NCBI GenBank assembly: GCA_010645155.1
Contig: CM021321.1
Location: 7,612,311-7,676,310 of the forward strand
Source of the DNA: Tigriopus japonicus
Lineage: Eukaryota; Arthropoda; Copepoda; Harpacticoida; Harpacticidae
Reading direction: 5' to 3'
Length of the DNA: 64,000 nucleotides
Part shown: one piece after another, positions 36,464 through 49,131 of the stretch
Layout of the letters: each line of letters starts with the position of its first letter
How positions within the stretch are numbered: position 1 is the first letter of the stretch
Notes under the pieces: generated by a model
Database searches by the model: none
What the model was told of the DNA's origin: nothing
The model's input: only the letters and a program-made list of their open reading frames with translations
Program-made: the position numbers and the translations under genes

Positions 36464-37289
36464 NNNNNNNNNNNNNNNNNNNNNNNNNNNNNNNNNNNNN
36501 NNNNNNNNNNNNNNNNNNNNNNNNNNNNNNNNNNNNNNNNNNNNNNNNNNNNNNNNNNNNNNNNNNNNNNNNNNNNNNNNNNNNNNNNNNNNNNNNNNNN
36601 NNNNNNNNNNNNNNNNNNNNNNNNNNNNNNNNNNNNNNNNNNNNNNNNNNNNNNNNNNNNNNNNNNNNNNNNNNNNNNNNNNNNNNNNNNNNNNNNNNNN
36701 NNNNNNNNNNNNNNNNNNNNNNNNNNNNNNNNNNNNNNNNNNNNNNNNNNNNNNNNNNNNNNNNNNNNNNNNNNNNNNNNNNNNNNNNNNNNNNNNNNNN
36801 NNNNNNNNNNNNNNNNNNNNNNNNNNNNNNNNNNNNNNNNNNNNNNNNNNNNNNNNNNNNNNNNNNNNNNNNNNNNNNNNNNNNNNNNNNNNNNNNNNNN
36901 NNNNNNNNNNNNNNNNNNNNNNNNNNNNNNNNNNNNNNNNNNNNNNNNNNNNNNNNNNNNNNNNNNNNNNNNNNNNNNNNNNNNNNNNNNNNNNNNNNNN
37001 NNNNNNNNNNNNNNNNNNNNNNNNNNNNNNNNNNNNNNNNNNNNNNNNNNNNNNNNNNNNNNNNNNNNNNNNNNNNNNNNNNNNNNNNNNNNNNNNNNNN
37101 NNNNNNNNNNNNNNNNNNNNNNNNNNNNNNNNNNNNNNNNNNNNNNNNNNNNNNNNNNNNNNNNNNNNNNNNNNNNNNNNNNNNNNNNNNNNNNNNNNNN
37201 NNNNNNNNNNNNNNNNNNNNNNNNNNNNNNNNNNNNNNNNNNNNNNNNNNNNNNNNNNNNNNNNNNNNNNNNNNNNNNNNNNNNNNNNN
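36464..37289. other. assembly gap (826 N)
   Basis: Run of N. It begins inside a foldback element, so failure to assemble the hairpin or repeat is the likely cause. Confidence 0.99.
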
Positions 37290-39900
37290 TAAACTTTGCC
37301 ATGATAACTTGTTAATAACTTGTTAAAAAAATAAATGTTTTGTTTATACAATATGGTAAAATGTGTGTAACTGTTCAAAATGTTTCAAGATTTACATTTT
37401 ATTTCCTCATCTGTAAATAAGAGTCTTGTCTTTTTTAATAGTAAAACAACAGTGCTTTAATTCTTTGGCAAAAGCATTATAATACCCACATTGCAATCTG
37501 ATATCAGTTTGAGTGTGCTTTATTATAGTTAACATTTTTTGGACAGTCAGGTCAAAAGACTTCTTGCCTCTTGGATGGGAAACACTTGCAACAATGATAA
37601 ACTTTGGAATATAAATCAAAATACTAAGTAACCTTCTCTTGTCAAAAATCAAGACACAATTAGCTTTAAAATGTACTCGCATACTATGTTTAACATGAAG
37701 TGTGGTGTGAGCGTGTTATTAGTAGTCCCAGTCTCACATTCGTTTGTTCGTTCATTCCTTCAGTCGATCATTCTTTCCCACATTTTGGACGATGCTCGGT
37801 GGTCAAATGAAAAGAGTGGAAAGTTCAAATGTCCAGTTTGGCCTTCAAGTTATTGGCTCATTTAATGTATTAAGTGTAAGTTTCTTATGCTGAATTGACT
37901 TATTTTTGCCTAGATTTCGTCAAGTGACGTTTAATTTGGAGAGAAAGTTTGTAGAATGTTATTCTAAAAATGTTTTTAGCCATTATTTTTCGAATTACTA
38001 TTTTTGGACACTTTTGGACACTCCTATTTTTGGACAGCCTTATTTTTGGACACTTTTGGACACCTTTTGGACAGGGGTGGACAAAATGTCCAAAAATCAA
38101 ATGCCCACCCTGCCCACCATACGTATTTTAGAGGGTGTCAAGGGGATTTTTTTTAAATCGTTGCCAGCACGTGTGGAAGGTTAACGTTGTTGATTAATGT
38201 ATTCACATTGAATTTTATGATCAATATGGCCTTTAAAATTGAATTGAAATTCTACATCAATTTCTGGACTCCCGTTTTTGAAAAAGTACATTGAATTGCT
38301 AAAAATCTCAAGGTTTTTAAGATTCTGCAAGTCCATTAGCTTTTCTGACCATCACATTTGTACTAAAAGTTAGATTAAGCATCTGTGGAATAAAAACAAG
38401 ACAAGATTATGTAAAGTGAAACAAAATCATGACAAAATTGCCATTTTTAAAAGCCTAATTTTAAAGAACTGACCTCTTTGATTGGTAGATGGCGTTAGTA
38501 TACCTTCAATTTAAAAGTTCGTAACCAGTTCGTGATGTTTACTTGAAAAAGCCCATTCGAAAGTTTGGGATTTTCTAAACGGCCTTCATTCCTCCTTTAT
38601 GAAAAAAATATCTAAAACATTATTTCTTTACTGAAAGTGGTTCATTTTGGTTTTAGTTTCGGCTTTCGATTTAGATTCCGTGAGGGCCCTTGTAGTTCAT
38701 CACTAGTGAGAAATAAACAATGTTTCACCATTGTGACATGTTAAGGGAGAATGTCGCCTTTCTTTTTCTCTCTCTTAGTCATTCATAATAATGGTCGTCA
38801 GGTTTCACAGGTCCGGAACGATGGGAATCTCTATGAAGGCCATTACATTCCCAGGCCAGAGGTATCAAATCCAAAGAAGGCTTGCTTTTTGAGGGTCATT
38901 GCCTCGATGTTCATTACGCACATGCAGTACATGAGTACAAAGTCAGTCATTATCTACTGAGAAAATTCATGATCTTGAGCGGGAAAATTGCACGTTAAGC
39001 ATTCATCTTGATGCCACAGGTCATTTTCAATCCACGTGGTAAATGGTATGGCCAAAGTTTGGAGACACTTTCAAATGCTCTATTGGTTATTCATGGGTTC
39101 ACTTAACAAACTGTCTCTTGGGCCATATCCATCTTAATCAACTACGACTTGATTGCCATCCCTGGTTTCAGTTGGATGGCAAAACTAAACCATTCGAGGG
39201 AAATGTATAACTCACATTCCTTTTTTTTTTTTTAACGAAAAAGAAGCTTGGAGTCACCTATCGCATTCAGTATTCAGAATTGCGTGTTGCAAAAAGTTCT
39301 CAAAATTCACTTTTCGTCATAATTAACATGTATCTTTCAGCCTTGAGTGAAAAAAGAATTCGGGAACTTAACGTTAAAAATTGTGAATTTTGCTCCTATG
39401 AAATAAGATTTGTATTCTAAAGCATGGGAACTTTTAATCATTGGATAGCCGTTTTTAGCCTTTTCAATGAGTTATTCCAATATCGAGCACTTTGTATTAA
39501 GTATTGTTAGGTTTAGACACGTGTTTCAAAAAGCAAAAGGGTTGTGCTAGGCACTTGAAAATGCCATTAGTTGAGTCCATAAAAATGCACGGTTAGCTAA
39601 AGGATCAAGCCATCATCTTCTTTTGGTAAGTATCCAAATACGGCATCAGCATTAACCTCATGTGAATACTTGCGTGAGTGAGAGATAGAGAGAAGATCCA
39701 ACTCGATCTTTCCAAAAAGCGACGGGAGGGATGATTTTATATGCCAAGTGATAGCCCGAACCTCCATTCAACACAATTGAGGGGAGAATTTTGAGCTTCA
39801 GAAAAGTTGTCTCCCGATTATGATTTTCTTCCGCCACAGACTTCAAAGTTCTCCACCAGGTATTCATAACTAACATCTGTTTGCTAGATTTGGTACATCT
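37290..39900. other. no gene supported; GGACA-rich repeat inside
   Basis: A minus frame at 37407-37682 (91 codons) has no recognised motif. A degenerate tandem region lies at about 37995-38100 (separate entry). The block at 39300-39420 resembles 26270-26400. Confidence 0.4.
37995..38100. repeat. degenerate TTTTTGGACA tandem repeat ending in a hAT-like terminus
   Basis: Seven or so copies of TTTTGGACA(C) with variable spacers run up to CAGGGGTGGACAAAATGTCC at about 38073. That last motif resembles the terminal repeat of some hAT elements, but no partner end was found nearby, so only the tandem repeat is certain. Confidence 0.5.
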
Positions 39901-40023
39901 ATGAGCGTCATTTCCCACCCTTCTGATAAAAGCAAAGATGCAAAGCCAGCACTTTCAAAACAAGTCAAAGATGATGATCATGATACGAGGGAGCCCTCGT
40001 GGTCCACGAGATTTCGTACATGC
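39901..40023 (+). CDS. possible first coding exon (41 codons), unknown protein
   Basis: An ATG with an in-frame TAA about 30 bases upstream opens a hydrophilic, coding-like stretch (MSVISHPSDKSKDAKPALSK, then a DDDHD run and SWSTRFRTC), followed by a consensus-like donor GTATGT after 40023. The start context is weak, and no downstream exon was identified. The family is unknown. Confidence 0.28.
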
Positions 40024-43000
40024 GTATGTACGAAGAATGAAGGCTGGCAAATGGCTTCGTCCACTCTTTCCATCTATTCAATGTTGATCCCCACTGAGGA
40101 CAAGTCAGGCAACCAACTCGGAACCATCCAGCTTGGTTTACCTATTAAAGTGTCTGTGCAATACGTCTTGGCATGTTCCCAAAATACCGGTGGAACGCCA
40201 AGGCAATCCTTTCATGAACCGAGTAGATAACCCCCGGAAAAAAAAGTTTTCGAGGGGAAATCGTTGGAGGCAAAATCAACTGTCAGAGTAGAAGAAAGCG
40301 GCAAATCATAAAAATCCAAAAGGGTTGAACTCTCGTCATCTCTTCTTCTTCACTGAGGGCTAAACAAAGTGGTTGGAAAAGGGGGCCAAGAGATTGCGGG
40401 AACAACTACCAGCACCGTGCAATCTTTCTCGTCTTTACGTAGACTACTAGCTCGTATTTCTGATGAAAAAACTTTTTGAATGAGACACGGAGGGAGCAAA
40501 AACATATTGTTGGTGCTCGATTGAGGGAAAAGTGAGGAGGGCAAAAAAATTACTGGAGGGAGACAAGCGTCATCGCCTTTTCGTTTCTAGGGTAAAAAGA
40601 GGCAAGACTTATCCGCTTTATCTGTACGTAGGGTACGTTCTGTACCGTGAATGCATGGAGAAGACCAAAAGTAACCAACCACCCACTACTACCCTCAGGA
40701 CTTGATTCGTTTCAATTTGGGGGTATTCAGAATCCGGACGAAGGAAACCCATGCGTTCTGTAATCAAGTTAGGAGAAGACAGACGAACGTAATGTGAGAG
40801 TTCAGAACGTCTGTCTATGGCAAAAGTGCCCATTTATCAAGCTCGGTTAAACTAATGAGAAAACTATTTCCACGGATTTCAACGTGAGAGTCAGGAAATT
40901 TATGCATGTCAAAAAGGAGGATGGACTTTTGAAATGTGCACTCCGATCTGGTGATTTTGCATGAGGGATTATTAGAATTTATTACAAGAGGGATGCTAGC
41001 GCAATTCCTTAACGCGCAAAAGGTTTCAAGTTCGATTCATACAGAAGAGTATAGAGTGCCTAGGGGCGATTATATTGCATGTGTTCATATCAGCTGCTAT
41101 CTAAACAAAAACAAACTTAACAACAAGTTTATCAAGACTTGCCAGTGATTAATCACTGCCATATTCATTTTTATGCAAAATTGGCAGAATAGTTAATTTT
41201 AGGGCAATGAAGAACAAAGTAAAGTGGCTGCATAAAAAAATAAGGTATCGAAGATGTCAAACAACCAGAAAAAAATTATTTGTGGAAACTTCAGAAAAAA
41301 AATGAAACCGCATTTTTTAGACAAAAATAATTTTCGAGGAGTTTTTGAACGAGGCTAATCTTAGTTAAAAAGTGGCAGTAAACAAAATATTTTCCAAATG
41401 TACTCTACAGTTAATGTCAGCTATTTGAAGTATTGGTCTTAGTTCTGCTGGTTATTCTGTTTTTTGTCAAATAAAATGGTGTGTAAAAATTGTTATCAGA
41501 ACTGTTAAGGTTTTTTGTAACCTCTCAACTTGGAAGTACCAATGATTTGTGTGATTTTCAGAGTATGGTGGTGGATCTAATGAAACGGCAATGTTTTTTC
41601 AGGTAAGGCTACATTTGCAACACTGAATATTAGTTTTTGAAAAAAGTCAATATAATGTTCCTTCTGTTTCACTTCCACACATTTTTGCGGACAAGCAATA
41701 CTCTCTATTGATTGCTAAATGTTGAAGGGTAAACATATGCTGTGACGATTTAAACACCGTGAGCAGAACCGTTTTTGGGATGATTTTCCCACAACAGTGA
41801 AGCTTGTAGAGTCAGAAAGTCGGAACTTTACCCCAAATGTCAGCTGACTTGAACTCTCATTTCAAGTGAGGCGGCAATATTAGTAACAAGTACTCTATCC
41901 TTTTGCCATGGTTCAAGTTCTTACTTTACCCCCTAGGAACATTATTAGATTAAGTTTCACGACTTCAGTCATCCTTAGCCCCCCTGAAGGAGCCGTTGAC
42001 ATAAAGTATCGGAATTCCAAAACGAGAAAGTACGACATTTTATCTTAATATAAAATGATCCTGGCAATAAAAGTTATCACGATTTCTTCTCCATTGCAGT
42101 TTTGATATCCGAAGGTGCAGAACTGAACAAATCACATATTATTTTATTCATAATTAGTCACTTTTCTGGCGGTTAATCAAGGGAAGGGTGCATAAATCAA
42201 ACGCATATTGAATGACAAAAAACAGCCAAAATTGTCATGCTCTTGGATTCTTTCTTGTCCATTTTCCCATGTAATGATGATTTGCGGTTGTTGGACCCCA
42301 AGCCAATCAACTCATTATTTCTTGTTGCATCCTTCTTTTGCTGCCATTGATATTTCAATCAAACGGAACAATCGTTCCCAAATATAGTGTTTAATTGGCT
42401 CCACGTTTTCAAAATCAAGAAAGCGTTTCAGCTAGGTTTCAATTTGGGTTTAAATCAAGCCATCTCAAAAAAAAATCTCGGAGTAGTAGAGTGTGATCAA
42501 ATTTGAGGAAAAATGCCACTTTCAATCTTCACATCAAGACCACCTCTTGACCCATAATTGGAACGTGAGAAATGCTTTTAACCGATAATAATCGAGTATG
42601 TCAGCTCAAAGACATGTGGTCCAAATATTGTTCCTCTTCTTTCATATTTTTCTAGCCTTCTTTCACAAAGTTGCCTAATCTGAAGGTGTCTTGCCTTATT
42701 CCAACCACTTCATCGTAAATGCAGGACGTTCTCACTTTTGATTCAACGACCAAGCAACCATGACAAGGCCAGGCAAGAAGGTTGATTTCTTTCCTAAAGA
42801 CAATTTATTTGCTGTCACGCATTGTTCGATTGATTCGCTGACACTGACAAGACACGAACGATAGAAATCAAACTAAGATCTTTTTTTCATTGGGGCTTGG
42901 TCGAGGAGCTTGCTGGAGAAACTGAAATTGAAACAGGGACAAGTGAGCTAGTGTCCTTGAATTTGGGGTCCTATCCCTTGCTTGAAGGCCACTTATAGTA

Positions 43001-43043
43001 AGTAATAGGTAGGCGTTAAGATCAGTATTCCATTGTTCTATTA
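40024..43043. other. no gene supported
   Basis: AT-rich DNA with only short frames. TGGAAC words are rare here (about one in the last 2.4 kb), in contrast to other intergenic parts. Confidence 0.45.
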
Positions 43044-43071
43044 ATTCTGAACTATCTTGATAGTTCAGAAT
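43044..43071. repeat. perfect 13-bp palindrome with 2-base loop
   Basis: ATTCTGAACTATC tt GATAGTTCAGAAT is an exact inverted repeat, 20 bp before the start of a probable MITE. It could form a tight hairpin; its role is unknown. Confidence 0.85.
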
Positions 43072-43090
43072 CAAGCCTCCTTTAAGCAAT

Positions 43091-43373
43091 GTAGTGATGG
43101 ACGGAAAAATCGGCTTCGGGTTTAGTGATGCTTACCGACATAACGAGTTCAAAAACGGACAAGCCAAACCAAGGCTAGTGATGGATTTTTTCTGTCCCTT
43201 TGGTAGTAAAACGTGTTTAACTCAAGTGATTAAATGTCACGGCACTAATTCATGCATTTCTTGCCTTTTTATTGTGAATGTCTCAAAAGCAGACAAAAAC
43301 ACGAGGGATTTTTTTTTCCTTTGACACCGATTCTTACAAAGAATGAAGTTCTTATGAAGAGAAATGTCTGTTC

Positions 43374-43405
<32 letters not shown>

Positions 43406-43497
43406 ATGTTAAAAAACAAGAAGCCTTGTGTTGTAAGTGTAAAACGGACACCTGAAAAATCAGTTTCGGTGTAATACCGGTTTTCGCCCATCCCTAG
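43091..43497. mobile_element. probable hAT-like MITE without visible target duplication
   Basis: The left end TAGTGATGGACGGAAAAATC and the right end on the minus strand, TAGGGATGGGCGAAAACC, are similar inverted termini of YAGRG type. About 407 bp lie between them, including a (TTG)n microsatellite at 43374-43406. The flanking bases do not match, so the insertion footprint is lost or the ends are misjudged. Confidence 0.45.
43374..43406. repeat. (TTG)n microsatellite
   Basis: About eleven uninterrupted TTG/TGT units inside the probable MITE. Confidence 0.9.
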
Positions 43498-46400
43498 TTT
43501 TACCGCGGTGCATTAATAATTTAAACGACAGGGTTTCAGTTCCATTTCAATTATTCCTTTTCCGATAAAGCCTCTGTTTCCGGTAATGATCCACTTTGTT
43601 CATTACTACCTTAATCAGACATGAAATTGCGTCCCAAGGGACCTTTTTAGATTATCTTCTAATAGATAGATGAATAAGCCATCGAATGCCAATGTGGAAA
43701 TTGAGTTTTTCAAAGAACTAACATCTCTTAAATCAATGAAAGAATCCGGGGGTCGAGCTTAGTCAGTGTGACCCATTTTTTGAATTGAATAGATTTTTTT
43801 CATCTTAAACCTTCATTCGAGGGATAGATGCACTTTTTTCCTCGCTTCTTTCATCCTCTTCCCATTCTCCTTATCCTTCTCATTTTAGGGAACAAACCCT
43901 CAAGGAAACCTTTCTTCCGCGAATGACTAATTCATTCCGGGATTCTGCATCTCTGACATTGCAAACCTCCCTCTTTTCCTCCCCTTTATTTTGGCCCAAC
44001 ATTGACCCTACTCGTCGTTATATCAATTGGATCATGATGGTCTGTGCCACAACATTGCGGGAAATCATGGAACCATGGACCAATCACATAATCATGAGCC
44101 GTTTATGAAGAGAAATGGTCAGATTCTTCCCGGAGGTATTTTCGTTGAAGGATGCAAACTTGCACTCATTTCGACTACCCAATTGGCACAATCGTTTGGA
44201 TGTTCCATTCGGTCCATTTGATCCATATGTAGTTTGTCGAAGCTCAATAACGCGAAATCGAGCCATTGATCCATGAACTGCGTTATAGATACATTCGTCA
44301 ATCAGAAGGAACAAAATGCTTCGGGAAATATCATCTGGGATCCATATGCACATAATCATCATACATGTATTTGCAATGAAGTAAATGGCATATCAATGTG
44401 CATTCGTCGTTCAATTAGAATGGCTTGATCCTCAAGGCAAATCTTGTTCCCATTAATCTTGCACAGTGGAGTAAGAAGATGAACATTTGCTTAATCTTCC
44501 TTATATTTGTTGAAATAGTGTGCCGATACTTTGCGAGGTCTTGAATTTTCTGGTGGTTTTCTGTGCTCAAGTACACATTCAGATGTGCACCACCTTACAG
44601 GTTTGAGTGGCAAGTGGGACAATTATGCACCACTTTTCCATTGCATTTCTCTCCATCCTCGAAAATCCAAAATGTCCATTTTTCGAGCTTCAGTGGTTTT
44701 TCCGAGAGAAAATTCTGATCACGACTTATGTACTACTACCACCTTCCGGTTTAGAGTAAGACTAAGATGAATGGCAAATCACCCATAAAACGGGATTTTC
44801 AGGCTTGGTGGTACACAACTTGGATGCCCATATATCTAAATGGATCTTGGTCCAAGATTTCTTAGCTAGAAAAACAAGCCAATGGGTTATATTTGATTAT
44901 TATCCCTCGTTTCGCAGCCTTTCGCAAGCAAACAACTTCGAAGACCCCAGAGGTTACCAAATGTAGAAGAGAAACCAACAAGATTAGAAACATCTGATAG
45001 CAAAACCAATCTTGTAGAAGCAGTTCGTTTGTTTTACGTAATCCCAAATTCTCAAGAAGAAACATTTCCTCGGCTTTAGTGACTTTGGCTGGTTTCAAGT
45101 AGCAGATCTCCATTGGGAGACAATCCAGATTTCCTGGACATGTTCCTACAATGACTGATACAATCTGGTGGCTAGAAATAAGAGAACAGCCACGAGTCGT
45201 CGTCTGCAACAAATTGGGTGGGATGCAAACGAATTAATGGGAGGGAGGGGATAAAACTCAAACAATAATAAATGAGTTGTTGTTAATAAAAGAGGAACTG
45301 AATTTTGCCATTTCCTTCTTGGCACATTCACGTGAAATCTCATCGTACGTATTATGTTATGGATTATTCAGGTCATTCGAACTTTTGAAGAACCATATTT
45401 CAATTATTGGAACTGGGATGTAGGAGCAAGAAAAATGGATGATTCATTCAAGTGATCCAAATGAAGAAGTGTCTGTTTTTCTTCTCCGTAAATATCCCAG
45501 ACGTTATTAGCTCATCCTCAGTCTTCTGGTAACTTTCAATGACAATCCCATAAGTGTCCAAATTTGGATCGTTGTGTGTTTGCTCCCTTGTTGTTGTTCC
45601 TCTGCATTTGGATCGAAAATCTATGAAAGAACGTAATTGCGCTCCAGGAAATTAAGAAATTTGGAACATTGAAGCGAAGGCGAGGGTGATTGAGTGCCCA
45701 ATGCTTCTGTGGGGTTGTCACAATGGGCCATCTAAAGCTGAAGAGAGAGATAGAGACACACAACCAACTGCCTGGAGATGAAGGGCAAGAACAAATGGGA
45801 CATCCACCCCAAAACCAGCCCCCTCGGTTTCCACTTTTCCCTCCCTCGTTGATGGAAAGGACCTTTCCGAAAAAGGGCATCTGTTCGTAATGAAAGGCAC
45901 ATTCAACCAACAAGCTCCCTTCACATAAAGAGGGTGGTGCATTTAATATTATTCATCCGCTGGCATCACTCATCCTTTCCATTCAATGAGTCTTCTCAAG
46001 ATGTCAGTTGGCGAGGGTAGAAGTTTACTTTCATCTTGATCTTCTCAACTATCTTGAAGGAGCTATCTACCTAATAGCTCGATGGTGTTCCAAATGTTCC
46101 CGGTTTGTAATTTCTCTTTCCTGCCCCTACATTGGCAGGGTGTGAAAGTATATTCTGGGTGTGTAATTGATGGTCTGAGGCTTACACGGGAGAGCATTTA
46201 TAAGTTGCTGGATAGTAGTAGCACAGTACTTGCCAGCTCTCCAGACTCATTTCCCATTTGAGGAGGAAGTTCAAGGTCCATTTAGTCGAGACCGATATTA
46301 GGCTCGGTTGTTTGTCCACAGGAAATATGTGGCCAGCCTTGAAAGGGCATTTAACCTGTTTTGGCCCGTGACAGGAGGAATATATCTGTGAGAGAGGCAA

Positions 46401-49048
46401 CAAAGGATTCCACTTCATTTCCCACGGGCATCCATCCTCCACCTCACCTAATATGGACCCAACCAACCAACCACTACATACAACACATACGAAGAACAAA
46501 GAAGTGTCTTAAGCTGTCGAAGAGTTCCGCCAAGGCATTGTTCCAAATGAGGATCATGTAAACGGCAATTATGATGACTCCAACACTCACCTTGGCACCT
46601 ATTGGAACATAAAAAAGGTCATACGCCCTCTTTCCTGGTTCCTCATGAACTTGGTCTCAGGGTCGAATCTCGTGACTTTTGGCCTTTATCCAAAATATCG
46701 TCCCAATTATCTTCCTTTCTCTCTCTCTGGCTCTGATTTGGTTCCATGAAAGCGAGTGTTCCAACCTTCGGCTCTAAAATCGTGCTAACAGGATCTGGCT
46801 GAGCAGCTAAAAGGCAGTGGGAACAAAGTCCATTATTTTTGCTGCTGGAACCAACACCTTCGTTTCTCTGTCTCATGTGAATTAGGGACGGGAGGTTCGT
46901 GACAAATGATCCTTATTCTTCAAAGAATATTTAGCGTCATTGGTGTGATTACCTCTCCTCAGGCACCAACCTTTTCGTCCTTCAAAGGCTCTATCCCATT
47001 GTTCAGATAGCCAAGCAGAATTTGAAGGACAGTGATGATGAGAGATGGCATAAAATGAACTCACATCCAAGGACAAAGGAGGAAGTAAGATGTTTCTTAA
47101 ACGTGTTTCGTGGAAGCTAAAGCAATGCTCTCTTGTTTTTGACGTAGACACTTCTATGAAAGAGGTATTGTCTTGAAAAAGAATACGGAATGACAATATT
47201 AATCTACGTAGCTTGTTCTTGTTGCAGAAAATGCTCTTCTGGGAATGGAATTCTGAGATCTTCGTTTGTATGTTCAAAGGAAGGCCTGGCAATTACTGTC
47301 AAGGCTATTGCATCTGAGAGCTACAAATTTCCAAGCAAGGCCAAAAATTGAGCCAAGTGCATGAAGATTCAAAACTAAAATTTACCAACATGTAAGCAGG
47401 CTTGACATGCTTTGCAAATTAAGGAAAATAGCAGGTCTCAAATATGAATTGAATTTTCTTAAATACTTAAATTTCGCCATTTGATAAAATGCTGTATATG
47501 AGTTTCTTGTGATAAGGACAACAAGAAATCGGTATAGATGTCAAAATTTGGACTTGATTTGATTAAAATTGAAGGTTGTTGTGTTTGCTTCTTTAGTTTG
47601 AACATAACGTCCAAAACAGCCTCGAGCGTAAGGTTAACTTATAATTGGTCTTCAATCGTTCTCAAATCTTACCCCAGATCAATAAGGCTTTGTTCAGGGA
47701 CTCCTATTCCCACTTAACTTGTCTAACATAAGGAAACATTTACAAATTACAAATCAACCATGATTGAAGTCCAACCATACGCTACATCTATTGCTTTCAA
47801 AAATCAACTCATTACCATAGCATAGGTTTAAAATATAATCTACTGCAGCTACAGTAACATCCCAGGCCTGCTACAATACAACAGCTACATATTAATGGGA
47901 CGGGTGATGATCAATGATGCTACTAAATGTTTGCCATATTTCACCACCTTTATCTATCCGACCAGACCAGGCCTTCGCCACCAATTTGTGACCCATTTTT
48001 GGTGCAGAGAGCCCCAAATGCTCACAGGATGTCACGGGGCAAGTAAGCAATAATGATGATGTTGTTGTTGTTGATTATGATGATGATGCTGATGATAGTT
48101 GTTCTAGTGCCATTGATAACGAAAGTGCATAATGGTAAGTATGGACAAGTAGAGCAAGAATTAGGCCCTACGTGCAGTGCACAAAGCTCGGAGACATGTG
48201 TCGCGAATATGGGTTCTTGAAGACATGTGTACTGTATGAACAGTACGTTGAACGCCCAAAGGCTTTAGTCGGTTGTTCTCCCAAAGGAGGGCTACGTGCA
48301 GCAAGAATAATGGGACAAACTTGTCTGTTTGCGTTTTTGTGATGTTTCCCTTAAAAGACGCATGCTCTCGAGAAGCCGACATTCATCTTTGCCATGTCTC
48401 CCATATTGCCAAAATGCCATATCCACTGACAAGAAATATCTGGTCTCCTCAGGATCCACATTGCTTAATTCCGTTATGAACGCGTTATTAGGAGCATAGG
48501 AAAGTGAAGTACAGTACAGTAGGAGAATAGGTGAGCTGTTAATAGCACCAAGAAGGAGGGTATTGTGAGAGTAAAAGTAGTAGGATTGTTCAAATGCTCT
48601 AGTAAAATCCTAGATCATAACGTGCATTGATGAGTTTAACCAAAACAACCAATATGGTGGTGATGATTCGAGCATGGTAATCTTTTATCATTTTAACTCC
48701 CATTACACTGTCCTTAGTGTCTTAATACATTGTCTCGGCTATTGTCTAAATTTAAATCCTACGTTTCAAACGTAAAATGCAACCTTATCCTTCCAAATAT
48801 CCTAGAAAAACCCACCTGCCACGTGAATTATAGAAATAAATAAAAAGTAAAGTGCAAAGTCAGGTGAAATTGTCAGATGTGCCATTAATACAGATCAAAA
48901 TACAGCTTATGAATGAAGACGGCCCTTGAACAAGGTGCATGTAATTATAATTATTATTGCTCTCAACAACTCACCTTCAATTTGGCGTTGTCAGTAACCA
49001 ACACAAATTTAGAGGCATTTGGGTCGGAATTTTTGTCAGTGTTTTTAG
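43498..49048. other. no gene supported
   Basis: Frames up to 136 codons (46882-47292 minus) show no domain, signal or splice support. A compound (GAT/TTG) microsatellite is at 48056-48102. TGGAAC/GTTCCA is again frequent at 46.0-46.9 kb (six by hand). Confidence 0.4.
48056..48102. repeat. compound GAT/TTG microsatellite
   Basis: Imperfect runs of GATGAT, TTGTTGTTG and GATGATGATG in succession. Confidence 0.85.
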
Positions 49049-49131
49049 ATTCTAAAAACGAGGACAAGGAGAAAGAGAGGAGGATGAGGGAGAAGAGGAA
49101 GGAGAGGCTGAGTAGGGCAACTCAATTACAA
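49049..49131 (+). CDS. possible internal exon, highly charged helix
   Basis: An 83-base stretch is bounded by acceptor TGTTTTTAG and donor GTAAAG, and is open in a frame giving SKNEDKEKERRMREKRKERL followed by SRATQLQ. The run of alternating Lys, Arg and Glu would form a charged single helix or coiled coil. Low-complexity purine-rich DNA can mimic this, and no neighbouring exon is recognised. Confidence 0.28.

Noticed and set aside
36272..37378. Open frames of 287-347 codons across the N run
   Set aside because: They consist almost wholly of undetermined bases; only short real sequence at each edge, part of it a foldback element.
37995..38100. CRISPR-like array
   Set aside because: The GGACA units are short and irregular, without spacers of constant length, in a eukaryotic context; a degenerate tandem repeat.
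43091..43497. Calling a confirmed hAT insertion
   Set aside because: Termini look right, but the flanking 8-mers (AAGCAATG and GTTTTACC) do not match, so it is kept only as probable.
46882..47292. 136-codon minus frame as a gene
   Set aside because: No motif, no splice boundary, no coding-like composition; a frame of this length is expected by chance in 64 kb.
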